Below, one piece after another: positions 44,008 to 53,800 of a DNA stretch of 64,000 nt; positions within the stretch are counted from its first letter, which is position 1, and every line of letters starts with the position of its first letter. Source of the DNA: Candidatus Pacearchaeota archaeon. GTDB lineage: Archaea > Nanobdellota > Nanobdellia > Pacearchaeales > GW2011-AR1. Location of the stretch: the NCBI GenBank assembly GCA_018303845.1, contig JAGVXH010000005.1, positions 1 to 64,000 of the forward strand, given 5' to 3'. The position numbers and the translations under genes are program-made. The notes beneath the pieces were generated by a model. That model was given only the letters and a program-made list of their open reading frames with translations. It was not told where the DNA came from and made no database searches.

Positions 44008-44987
44008 CCGGGAATTCCCTCCCATTCATCACAAAAACCAACGCTAGCAGATTCTATCTCATCAACCCTCTTCTCATATTCAATCCAATTTTTTAATTGC
44101 AAAAATTCCCAAAAACTCGCAGATGGACTAAAAATAAAATTATTCTGCACTTCCTTAAACGAATCATCTTTTTGTCCAGATTGAAAATAAAATAAATAGG
44201 GGACATATTCGCCAAACCCTTTCGACTCACCCACAACCAATTGAATACCCGCAACAACACCATAATTAATCATCAAATCTCCCTCGTCAATATTAAACCT
44301 CTCTGGCAGAGAAACATTAATACTACTCATCTTCGCCTCAAAAGTTACCCCATTAGCCCTATTCACCAAGTCAACACTAGCCCAATCCCACTTCTTACTT
44401 TCAACACTAAAATCTTCTCCATTTAAATTAAAAGGAACAGCATTTCCAAAATTAAGAGCCGAAAAACTTTTTCCAGAATCCTGCAAATAAGAATAATAAG
44501 TAAAACCTTCTTTCATTTTCAAATCCAAAGCATCCTTAATATTAATCTCAACCTTATTATCCCGAGCATATTTCTTCGCCTCGTCCGTAAAATGAATTCT
44601 AGCACACGGAACACATACACTCGATTTAAAAAATTTAGCAGGAAACACATTCAAATCTCCATTCCCATAAAGGTTCCAACATTCTGCCATAGACTCTGCA
44701 ATCTTCTCTTGAGCAACCTTAACATTTCTAACATCCGCCTCACTCACCTCAACAACCATCGTTTTACATTTCAAAGGGAAACTAGATTTAAATTCAAGCT
44801 CATCTGCCCCAAGTCCAGAGTCGGGAAGCGTCGCCCTCAACTGAACACTCTGCCAACAAACCTCCTTATCTCCCTCGTCACCAACCCAAAACTCCTGATA
44901 AATAAAAAAAATCGAAATAGCCAAAACCAACACTCCAAGTATCAAATACAAAAGAATCCCATACATATAGTCCCCCTTCTTATCCAT
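44004..44987 (-). CDS. Large pilin-like protein
   Basis: The 327-aa protein starts MDKKGDYMYGILLYLILGVL. KKG|D leader, one membrane helix to about 30, then a Cys-containing ectodomain (CVPCARIHFTD). TTTTATTAAG about 28 bases upstream gives a leaderless start and a promoter for the 44.9-41.0 kb half of the cluster. Confidence 0.75.
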   Translation of the reverse strand: MDKKGDYMYGILLYLILGVLVLAISIFFIYQEFWVGDEGDKEVCWQSVQLRATLPDSGLGADELEFKSSFPLKCKTMVVEVSEADVRNVKVAQEKIAESMAECWNLYGNGDLNVFPAKFFKSSVCVPCARIHFTDEAKKYARDNKVEINIKDALDLKMKEGFTYYSYLQDSGKSFSALNFGNAVPFNLNGEDFSVESKKWDWASVDLVNRANGVTFEAKMSSINVSLPERFNIDEGDLMINYGVVAGIQLVVGESKGFGEYVPYLFYFQSGQKDDSFKEVQNNFIFSPSASFWEFLQLKNWIEYEKRVDEIESASVGFCDEWEGIPG

Positions 44988-45002
44988 AAACAAGAAACCC
45001 AA

Positions 45003-45500
45003 ACCAACTTAATAAAACTTACCCAGCCCAAACATCCATAAAAAACCCCAACCAAAAACCCAAAACCTCTCAACAAAAATCCGTGCTAATCCGTGAACTA
45101 TTTTTTATTAACCAAACAACCTCAATCCCAAAAACGAAAATTCGCGTACATTCGCGCAAATTCACGGCTAAATAATTCTCCATCACTCCCCAAGTCCCCA
45201 TTATTTTACCAATCTACAACAAACAAAACCATCATCTCTCCATGAGAAATTATGCGTGTCGAAGACACCATAATTTTTTATGGAACCCAATCTCTAATGT
45301 CTAATGTCTAATCTCTAATGTCTAATCCTTATTCCAATCCGTGCTAGTCCGTGAGTAAATAATTAACAACCATTCCCAAAAAAATCCATGTAATCCATGT
45401 TCTAATTTTCCCCAAGCCCACCAAGTCAACCCTTACATCACCCAAACAAAATCCGCGTAATCCGTGTAATCTGCGGCCAAATAAATAACCAAACAAAAAC
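45003..45500. repeat. Repeat-rich 500-bp intergenic region inside the pilin cluster
   Basis: No supported ORF. It holds many degenerate short direct repeats: ATCCGTGCTAATCCGTGAA (45081-), ATTCGCGTACATTCGCGCAA (45140-), CTAATGT/CTAATCT runs (45294-45330), ATCCATGTAATCCATGTTC and ATCCGCGTAATCCGTGTAAT (45385-45475). A family B hairpin sits in the middle. It separates two promoter units of the cluster. Confidence 0.8.
45240..45283. repeat. Family B intergenic hairpin, copy 3
   Basis: CCATGAGAAATTATG-CGTGTC, loop GAA, GACACCATAATTTTTTATGG, followed by GGAACCCAA as in the other copies. It lies in the repeat-rich gap and is followed by a CTAATGT tandem run. Confidence 0.8.
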
Positions 45501-45629
45501 TTACCCAGCAGCCCTAGAAACAATATTCCGTATAGCAAAACCAACAGCAACAATAACCAGAATAACCAATATCCATTTAATAGTCTCACCCGAAACCAAT
45601 TCCCCCCGCTTACTTAGTGGAAAAAACAT
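45501..45629 (-). CDS. 42-aa pilin-like micro-protein
   Basis: MFFPLSKRGELVSGETIKWI then LVILVIVAVGFAIRNIVSRA. It has the KRG|E leader and a helix with almost no ectodomain, similar to minimal structural pilins. It overlaps the end of the 173-aa pilin gene upstream. A longer ORF in another frame here is a shadow. Confidence 0.6.
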   Translation of the reverse strand: MFFPLSKRGELVSGETIKWILVILVIVAVGFAIRNIVSRAAG

Positions 45630-46131
45630 AGCCTCCTCCATCTTTCCAAATCTCAACCCGACCACCCTCAACAATCTCCCATGTACCAGAACTCAAATCA
45701 CTAGCATCAATACTATGCACACTGCCAACAATACTCCGAGCAGACATACTCAAATCCAAACACTCTCTACAATAATTTTGCTCATCCTCTCCATCCCAAT
45801 AACAAACACAAATCACATTATCCCCAATCTTCTTATTCTTAAAATATTCCTCTCCTTCAACATCACCAAAACTAGCAACACTGCCAAAATAAACCAAATA
45901 AAACTTCATATCCTTATCCCCCCTATCAAACATAATAACTTCGCCAACCCCGCCCTTATCCGCAATACCAACCCCTTCCTCTATAACCTTCAAATATCCC
46001 TCACTAATTTTATCGGCTTCATCATACAAACCATAAAAACTAACCGCAAAAATAATCAAAACAGCAACAACAGCAACAGCAATAATAAGCTCAATAGCAG
46101 AATCACTAACCACCTCTCCTCTTTTCTCCAT
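45610..46131 (-). CDS. Pilin-like protein
   Basis: The 173-aa protein starts MEKRGEVVSDSAIELIIAVA. KRG|E leader, then a helix to about 32. Three close Cys (CVCYWDGEDEQNYCREC) may bind metal or form disulfides. The ATG overlaps the previous stop as TGATG. Confidence 0.75.
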   Translation of the reverse strand: MEKRGEVVSDSAIELIIAVAVVAVLIIFAVSFYGLYDEADKISEGYLKVIEEGVGIADKGGVGEVIMFDRGDKDMKFYLVYFGSVASFGDVEGEEYFKNKKIGDNVICVCYWDGEDEQNYCRECLDLSMSARSIVGSVHSIDASDLSSGTWEIVEGGRVEIWKDGGGYVFSTK

Positions 46132-47954
46132 CAACATCGCCTATCCAAAAATTTAGAAATAACACTGGCCCTATAAACCTCATCAAAAAAATACTTACCA
46201 AGTCTATAAGTCCCCTCATCTCCACTCTCAATCCAACTAGAACCATTCCACGTAACAAGCAACACCGGATAATATTCCAAATCAACTCTATGAAAAGCAT
46301 CATTAACCCAAAACTCAAAATCACTTACAGTCTTTCCTGCCCCAGACTGCTTCAACCCAAACTTAGATTCTCCCTTTGAAAAACTTAAAACTGCCTTCCC
46401 TTCACTTTGCTCAACTCCAACAACAAACTCTTCACCCTTCAAAACAACTTTCTCCCCAGCAAAAGACTTCTTCAATGCCTCAATATCCGAACCAGAAACA
46501 CTAGAAGAAACAAGAAGTCTCGTACGCAATCCAGCAAAAATATCTTTCAATCTCGCCAAATCAGCCTCACTATCCAACTCACCAGAGTCCCCATAATTCT
46601 CAGCCGAAACAAAATTTTCATTTTCCAAAACCTTGTAAAACGCAACCTCATACCCAGCATCCTCCTGACTCATCTTATTTATCCCAAATCTCCATTCCCT
46701 CCAAACATTATCAACATCTCCTTTGTGCCTTCCATAAATCTCCGCAAGCATTTTTTCCACAACAATCTTATACATCATCTTATCCTTATCGCTATTCAAA
46801 TCCCCACTTCCCCCATAATCATATCTAGAGACATCCTCCCCAGTCTTAGGATCCTTCTTATCCCTAGGCATATCCTCTCCCCCCCATTTCAAAAAAGTAT
46901 TTCCCTGCTCAACAAACCTTTCAAGATATCGCTTCTCCCTGTCATCCCAATTCATTCCTTCCTTTTTCAAATACCCTTGAGCCAAACTTTTAGTCAACTG
47001 AAGCGGGCCATAAGCCGTAGAAGAAGAACCATCTATCTTTGTCCTAATCCAAGGATCATAGCCATCTTTCAACCGACCGCTATTATAATCAAAATATCCC
47101 CTATGTTCCGCAGCCATAACAGCATCATAAAGAGTCTCCGTTTTCAGATACTCACTCTTCACCTTCTTATCTTCAACTTTCTCTCCAAAAAGCAAACTCT
47201 CTAATCCCTTGCCCTCACCCTTCAAGTACTCAACCCCAACCTTATTCTCAGAAAGTCTCCAATTAACCTTATCATCATTAAAAATATCTTTAACCTCATC
47301 ATAAAACAAAGTCAAAGCCTCATCGTCATTATCAATCTCCCTAACAAACTTTCCATTTTTCCAAAATTCCCAAATACCATTTTGCCAACGTAATTCAACA
47401 TTCGCATCTCCACCACTTCCATCCCCAATTAAACTAAACTGCATAGTGGAGCCTTCATCCATTAAATCCCTAACATCAACACTTTGCAAAATACCAATCC
47501 CGACATGATAAGCCTCCCAATCAAACAACGCAGAATCTTCACTACCAACAATCAAATTATTATATTCTACCCATTCCCCATTTGTCAATTTCCTAAACTT
47601 TCCTTTCATCATCTCATAATCATCCAAACCACCTCCCTCAAATGTACAAGTCCTATCACGACACTGCTTAAACCCAATATCGTCGTCTTTAATACCCAAC
47701 TTCTTCAACATCTCACTTCCCAAAACAAAATCTGAAATCCTATAATCGATACACTCCTCAAAAGGCCCTCCGTTATTACCTAGCGACATCAACATACCTA
47801 AAACCTCATTTGCCTTTCCCCCAATCTCCTCTATTTCAGGAATTATCCCATTCCCAATAAGAAAAGAAAGAAAAAGCAAAACCACAACTAAAATAATAAT
47901 TTTAATAAGTCTGTTAAAGGCCTCATTCCCCTTTTTCCCATTCAGCAAATTCAT
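46131..47954 (-). CDS. Pilin-like protein carrying a lysozyme/transglycosylase-like domain
   Basis: 607 aa. The N-terminus MNLLNGKKGNEAFNRLIKII has a KKG|N processing site and a helix to about 35. At about 300-400 there is AAEHRGYFDYNSGRLKDGYD, then PWIRTK, SSSTAYGPLQLTKSLAQGYL. A Glu shortly before an AYGPLQ motif is the hallmark of lytic-transglycosylase/lysozyme-fold enzymes, including phage-particle forms. Catalytic activity is unproven. ATGA overlap with the gene upstream places it firmly in the pilin operon. Confidence 0.7.
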   Translation of the reverse strand: MNLLNGKKGNEAFNRLIKIIILVVVLLFLSFLIGNGIIPEIEEIGGKANEVLGMLMSLGNNGGPFEECIDYRISDFVLGSEMLKKLGIKDDDIGFKQCRDRTCTFEGGGLDDYEMMKGKFRKLTNGEWVEYNNLIVGSEDSALFDWEAYHVGIGILQSVDVRDLMDEGSTMQFSLIGDGSGGDANVELRWQNGIWEFWKNGKFVREIDNDDEALTLFYDEVKDIFNDDKVNWRLSENKVGVEYLKGEGKGLESLLFGEKVEDKKVKSEYLKTETLYDAVMAAEHRGYFDYNSGRLKDGYDPWIRTKIDGSSSTAYGPLQLTKSLAQGYLKKEGMNWDDREKRYLERFVEQGNTFLKWGGEDMPRDKKDPKTGEDVSRYDYGGSGDLNSDKDKMMYKIVVEKMLAEIYGRHKGDVDNVWREWRFGINKMSQEDAGYEVAFYKVLENENFVSAENYGDSGELDSEADLARLKDIFAGLRTRLLVSSSVSGSDIEALKKSFAGEKVVLKGEEFVVGVEQSEGKAVLSFSKGESKFGLKQSGAGKTVSDFEFWVNDAFHRVDLEYYPVLLVTWNGSSWIESGDEGTYRLGKYFFDEVYRASVISKFLDRRC

Positions 47955-48091
47955 CGCCCAAACCTCAACAAATCCTTAATGCTACCTAAAAGCTCCACGC
48001 CTTTCCCACTAAGCAAAAACCCAACGGCCCAAACCATCACAACTAAAATAATCACAAAAATAATCATCTTAACAATCTCCTCTATTTCCAT
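47951..48091 (-). CDS. 46-aa single-TM protein, pilus-cluster associated
   Basis: MEIEEIVKMIIFVIILVVMV then WAVGFLLSGKGVELLGSIKD. One TM helix and no clear KRG leader, so perhaps an accessory subunit. Its stop overlaps the start of the 607-aa gene (ATGA), which supports it being translated. Confidence 0.6.
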   Translation of the reverse strand: MEIEEIVKMIIFVIILVVMVWAVGFLLSGKGVELLGSIKDLLRFGR

Positions 48092-48177
48092 ACATCGTCA
48101 ACAAAAAACAAATTAATAAAGATTCCTAATATCTTCAAGAACAAATTACTCTACAAAAAAACAAATACTACTAAATT

Positions 48178-48570
48178 TTATGAAGCAGCTTTAACTTCCG
48201 GCTCGCAAGTAAACTTTTCATCACATTTCTTAAATCCTAAACCAGAAGGAAGCAATACACCATCAATAAAGCCACCAACACTGAATTGATGGCAACTTCC
48301 ACTAATCTTCTTCAAATCACCTTTATCATCAAAAAACCTTAAATCTTTCTTCTCGCTACACCAAGAACTTTTCTCATTGTTATTACAATCATTTTCACAA
48401 TCTGCAATCCTCAACTGAACATTAGATCCACTAGTCCTTCCAGCAATCTGATCCCACATATTAGTCCATCCAGTACTAAATCCCCAAATCAACAAAACCA
48501 AAACAACAATCCCTAAAACAATAGCAACAATAGTTCCAAGCGTCATCTCCTGTCCTTTCTTATTCACCAT
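48178..48570 (-). CDS. Pilin-like protein, candidate major pilin
   Basis: The 130-aa protein starts MVNKKGQEMTLGTIVAIVLG. Textbook KKG|Q leader, hydrophobic helix to about 30. Cys-rich ectodomain with six Cys (CENDCNNNEKSSWC). It has its own promoter (TTTTATAAATAA about 28 bases upstream), consistent with separate high expression. Confidence 0.8.
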   Translation of the reverse strand: MVNKKGQEMTLGTIVAIVLGIVVLVLLIWGFSTGWTNMWDQIAGRTSGSNVQLRIADCENDCNNNEKSSWCSEKKDLRFFDDKGDLKKISGSCHQFSVGGFIDGVLLPSGLGFKKCDEKFTCEPEVKAAS

Positions 48571-48636
48571 CTTAACAATCCAACAACTTCATTATTTATA
48601 AAACTTCCCAAACCCTTTGCGGCATCAATAAATTGC

Positions 48637-50814
48637 CTAAGCGAGCCCAGCCAAAGCAACCGCCCCAACAATCGTCAACCCAATAATAGAACCAGCCGCA
48701 ACAACCAAATACATAATCATAGAAACCTTCAAATTCTTACCGCCTTCCGAAGTCATCTGAATCGGATCCCGCCCACTCTTAATAGTCACCAAAGTAGAGG
48801 TTAAAATAAAAACGACCTCAATCAAATAAACACCGACAACAATCTGCAACCAATAAGTCGGAATCATCTTCGTTACATCAAAAATCGCCAAAATCCCACT
48901 AACTCCACCAGCCTCACCAATAGCTCCTCCGCTTAATCCTCCCGAACTAAACATTGAATTCAAAGCCGAAAGAATTGTAGTAATCATCCCAGACAACCCA
49001 ACAATAATCCCAGAGAGAAGCGGCGCCAAGAAAGTCATATTACTTTTCATATCCGAAATAATTTCAGCCAACAAATCATTCAACCTATCATTAATCTTCT
49101 TAATACTCTTAACATAATCACTAATCGACATCAATGACCGAGCAGCAACCTGCAACCCCTTCTTCACCGACTCAACCAAAATCTTCATGCTAGTAGCAAC
49201 AAGTTGCGAAGGATAAAAAATAACAGCTCCCCTCTTCGGATCAAAAAGCGCCCTTTCCAAACTCATTCCAAGTTGCCCAATATTCTCATTCACAATTTTG
49301 AAGAACCCTTCAGTTGCAGTGCCTTTAACGCTTCCAGAAACTTTAGCAAAAGCAATCTCCGCCGGACTCCCGTCCCCAATCCTATTTCCCAACTGGAACA
49401 AAGACGATGTAAACTCAGCTTCAACTTCCTTGTATTTATTTCTCGTAACTAAAATTTCCTCAGTTCTCTCTTTTGCCCCCACAACAAAAATAACAGCAAT
49501 AGCAGCAGGAATACAAAGACTCATCAAAAGAGCACCACTACCAAAAGGACCAGACAAATTTCCAGCCGAATCAGTCAAAATCCCAAACACGCCTCCTCCG
49601 CCCAAAAACCCAAGCCCAATAGAGGACCAAGCATAATCCCTTGTAGTCCCAAGCCAAATCGGAACAGGTGTATATCGCCAAAGAAAAGGAATTAGCCCAA
49701 TAACAAAAAGCGGAAAAGCCAAAACCGCACCCTTCCAATATCCAGCATTACTCTTATATTTAGAATAAAGCGGTGTCTTCTGCAAAACTCCAGACTCACC
49801 ATACCCACCAGGACGCTTCATCATAACATTTTCAGTTAAAGCAATCACCATAAACGGAATCAACACATTAAAAATCAAAAGCACATGATACCAAGCAATC
49901 GCACCACCAAGCATAGTAGAAGCCAAAGGCAAAATCGCAAGAGCCAGCGTAGGCAAAACAATCCCAAGCATATAAACATTAGTAAGCGGAGCCTTAGCCT
50001 CATGTGTATACTTAAGCATCTTATCATAAACCCCATCCAAAATAACCTGCAAACTTTTTTCCAAAGTAGCAATTCGCCGCGCCTCATCAGGTTCATATAA
50101 ACTCGATTCAATCAAATGAAACGCCTCGACAAATTCCAAACTATAATCTTTCCATCGAAGTAAATAATTATCAATAGACTCTTTTATAGTAGAAAACTTC
50201 CCTACCTCGACATCCCAAAACACCTTACGAAAATCAGTACTCAAAGGTGCCCGCAAATGCTCCGAAGCAAAAGCCACAGCCTTCTCAAAGTTACTAGTAT
50301 GCTTCATATAAATCACAATATACAAAATAGCAGGAACCATCTCAGCCGAAGCACTAAGTCTCCATCGCAAAGCAAGCCTTTCCGGAGTCTTCGAAGAATA
50401 AAAAAACAAAAAGATTGAAAAGACGAAAACCAAAAACAAAAACATCATAGAAAAAACACCAGTCAATAACCACACCGCAACAAAAAAAGCAATCCCACCA
50501 AAAAGCGAAAGAAACAAAAGCATAGTAGAAAAAACCAAAACCTCACCAGCTGTAACATTCAAATGCGCAATGTCAATAGCCTCATCAATCCGTGCCTTAT
50601 CTTTTTCACCAACCTTAATAGAAAGAATATTCCCCATCGACTTACACCATCTCTCATACCGCGAAAATTCAGGCGCCATCTCTCCTTGAAACTTCTCGTA
50701 ACTCTTAGAGAATCCCGCCCCCCGTCCCCCATCCCCCACAGCCTTATCATATCCCTTCATCTGCCTTTCTATCTTCGCCCCATACTTATTCAAAATATCT
50801 TCAGTACTAACCAC
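48637..50814 (-). CDS. Type IV pilus platform protein (TadC/FlaJ/PilC-like)
   Basis: 725 aa with two T2SS-F type domains, each with a cytoplasmic helical part followed by membrane helices (about 110-150, 275-330, 355-450, 600-725). It anchors the assembly ATPase in the membrane. GTG start with GGAGGTGA about 7 bases upstream. Its natural partner is the ATPase at 57210. Confidence 0.88.
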   Translation of the reverse strand: MVSTEDILNKYGAKIERQMKGYDKAVGDGGRGAGFSKSYEKFQGEMAPEFSRYERWCKSMGNILSIKVGEKDKARIDEAIDIAHLNVTAGEVLVFSTMLLFLSLFGGIAFFVAVWLLTGVFSMMFLFLVFVFSIFLFFYSSKTPERLALRWRLSASAEMVPAILYIVIYMKHTSNFEKAVAFASEHLRAPLSTDFRKVFWDVEVGKFSTIKESIDNYLLRWKDYSLEFVEAFHLIESSLYEPDEARRIATLEKSLQVILDGVYDKMLKYTHEAKAPLTNVYMLGIVLPTLALAILPLASTMLGGAIAWYHVLLIFNVLIPFMVIALTENVMMKRPGGYGESGVLQKTPLYSKYKSNAGYWKGAVLAFPLFVIGLIPFLWRYTPVPIWLGTTRDYAWSSIGLGFLGGGGVFGILTDSAGNLSGPFGSGALLMSLCIPAAIAVIFVVGAKERTEEILVTRNKYKEVEAEFTSSLFQLGNRIGDGSPAEIAFAKVSGSVKGTATEGFFKIVNENIGQLGMSLERALFDPKRGAVIFYPSQLVATSMKILVESVKKGLQVAARSLMSISDYVKSIKKINDRLNDLLAEIISDMKSNMTFLAPLLSGIIVGLSGMITTILSALNSMFSSGGLSGGAIGEAGGVSGILAIFDVTKMIPTYWLQIVVGVYLIEVVFILTSTLVTIKSGRDPIQMTSEGGKNLKVSMIMYLVVAAGSIIGLTIVGAVALAGLA

Positions 50815-50898
50815 ATTTCACCTCCACAATCCCAAAACACCAATACTCTTAAACTTTATCCTCGCAAAAATCATATTAAACAATTTTAAATAATAAAC

Positions 50899-53800
50899 CT
50901 ATGACTTCAATTTCAAAAATTGTTTTTTAACATTCTTCCAATAAATTATTACAAAAATCAACAAGACAACAAGAACAACAATCAATCCCGCAATAAATCT
51001 ATTCCCGCCTATCGTATCAAAAACTACATTCCCAGTAATAATTCCCTTATCCATTTCCTCCGTCTTCACAACAGGCATTTCTTTGGCAGGTACCACGTCG
51101 ACACCAGCCACAGCTCCAGTAGATGCAACCGGAACACTCTCACTAATAGACGTCAAAAGAATCTCAGCCCTACCAGCAGAAACACTCTTAAGATAAACAT
51201 CCAAATCATAAACTCCATTACCATCAACATCCACCTTCTTTGTCTGCCCGGGAACAAGGTCAAAAGTAACAGGGGTACTAGAAACCGTAATCGTCACCTT
51301 ATCGCCAGATATACTATCGACTTTCAATGTATGACTCTGTCCAGCCAAATTAAAATCAACCTTGTAACCTCTGCCTAAAGAAATATCATACCCTGTAGAA
51401 AGATCTGTTGCAGAAGGACTATATGTGGGATAGCTTCCACTACTACCTGAAGAACCAGAAGAAGCAGCATCTACAGTATAAGTAGTTTCAGCTAATACCG
51501 AATTTCCAGCATAATCAACAGCGGTACAATTCGTAGTAATGGTCCCAGCAACAGAAGTGGAGGGATTCGTAGTATAAGTGATCGAACTTACTCCCGAAGA
51601 TGCATCAGTTGCAGAACAGGTACAAGTAACGGTGCCACCGATTTGAACAGCAGAATCGCTACAGGCAAAAGTTATAACAGGATCAACACTATCTAAAAGA
51701 ATAGTATAACGCCCACTGTTATTCGCATTTCCAAGAGTATCATTTGAAGTTGCATTATAATAATAAACTCCATCAGTCAGATTAGTAAAATTAATAGATG
51801 TGGGGGAACTTGTACCCAGGCTTGAATTAATTAAAACTACAGAGGAATTATATAATCTAATAAAAATAGTACTCAATGTCCCTGAATCTGCAGCCGTTAC
51901 ATTAATAAAAATATTTGAGGTGGAAACATTAGAATTATTCGCACTAGGAGACACAAATACTATAGAAGAAGGACTCGTGGTATCTATATTAATAGTTCTC
52001 GTAGCCGTAGAATTAATATTCCCAGCAATGTCTACAATAGTCACATTGTAAGTATGAGTAGTATCACTTAACCCTGTCCAATTAATTGTATGAGTAGCAT
52101 CAGTGTATGTCGTAGTATTAACAATTCCCGTCGTATTATATAATCTAAATGTTATATTAACTTCATTTACTTCTGTAACACTCGCATTGACATAAATATT
52201 AGAGACGGACACATTAGCATTATCAACAGAAGTTCCAGTTCCATAATCAATTGCTGGAGTCGTAGAATCTATTTGAACAACATATGAATCATTTAGCCCA
52301 AATGTACCCAACGTATCATTTGCATAAACAAAAATTGTATTATTCCCATCTGCTAATCCCGTCAAAGCAATTAAGCTAGTATTACACCAACCAGAAACAT
52401 ATGCAATTGTTTGGTTAGTTCCATTTGCATTAACAACACAAGCACTTCTGCCAGTACCTTCATTGGTAAGAGAAATATTTAACGTTAAAGTTTGCAAATT
52501 TGTCTTTGTTGTTCCATTTACATAAAGTGGCAAAGAAATTCCAGGAGGAGTTGAAGTAACATTACTAACTGAAATAGTATTAGCGATTAATGTAACTTCT
52601 TTTTGCCCCAATGCTCTTCCAGTCAAAACTGCACCGTTCTGTAACGCAATAGTTGTTGTATCCGGCCCGCCTAAAATATTTCCTTTAAACTGAGAAGTTG
52701 TTCCAAGCGTTGTTGTTCCAGCAACTGCCCAAAAAATATTACTTGCTTGTGCGCCACCAGAAAGAACTACACTTGTAGCAGAACTAATATCCAAATTTCC
52801 AGATATACTAAAAATCCATACATCGTCAGAATCCCCATAAAGTGTAACATCTGTAGGTATTGTTACTCCGGTAGTCCAATCATAAAAACCCGCCACCAAA
52901 GTCATTCCTCCAATATTTCCTGTACCTAATTCATTAGCAACAGGATTTGTTCTTCCATTGGCATCCGTCCAAGCAGCTTCCATTGCACTTACAGCAGCAG
53001 TCAAATCAGCAGGAGTTGTACAATTTAAAGTACTATAGTCAGCCGCATAAACATTCCCTGACACTAAAGACGAAGTTGAAAAACATTCTGAAGAATCTAA
53101 AGATAATCCAAATCCTTGAATAAAAGATGCAGCAGCTGGGCTCACTCCAATATCTCCAATAATAGCAGTAGTTCCAGTCGTAGTTATTTGAGTCTTTGAA
53201 AGAATTGTAAAATTCGCCGCTGTTCCCAAATCAACTGTTGCTTGTGTATATAACGAACCATTTATTTGAACAACATAAGAGTCATTGAGGCCAAAATTAT
53301 TAAGCGTATCATTTGCATAAACATTAATTGTGTGGTTCCCATTAGCTAGGTTTGTTAAAGCAATCGAAGTAGTATTACACCAACCAGAAACATATGAAAT
53401 TGTTTGATTTGTTCCATTTACATTAATAATGCAAACACTTATGTTCGAACTAGCATCTACAGCTGAAATATTAAGTGCCAAAGTTTGAAAACTTGTTTTT
53501 GTTGTTGCATTTACATATCCTGGCAATGCGATAACTGGTCCTGTCGTATCATTTACCGTTACTCCTATAGTTGAAACAACAGTCCATCCAGTAGAATTCG
53601 TTGTTGTAATAGTAAAATTATAATTTCCTGGACTTGAAGCAGTAGCATTAAACCAAAAATATGCCAATGTTCCATTTTCTACCAAGCTAACAGTATCATT
53701 ATTCCAAATTAAAGAAACAGTAGTATTAGAAAATAAAGAGCTAGTAACATTTGTTCCGTTCGAATCTGCCGCAAAAGAAAATACACTAGGAAATGTAATA

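Noticed and set aside
45344..45589. 81-aa Leu-rich minus-strand ORF
   Set aside because: It overlaps a pilin-like 42-aa gene in a better frame and runs through repeat DNA.
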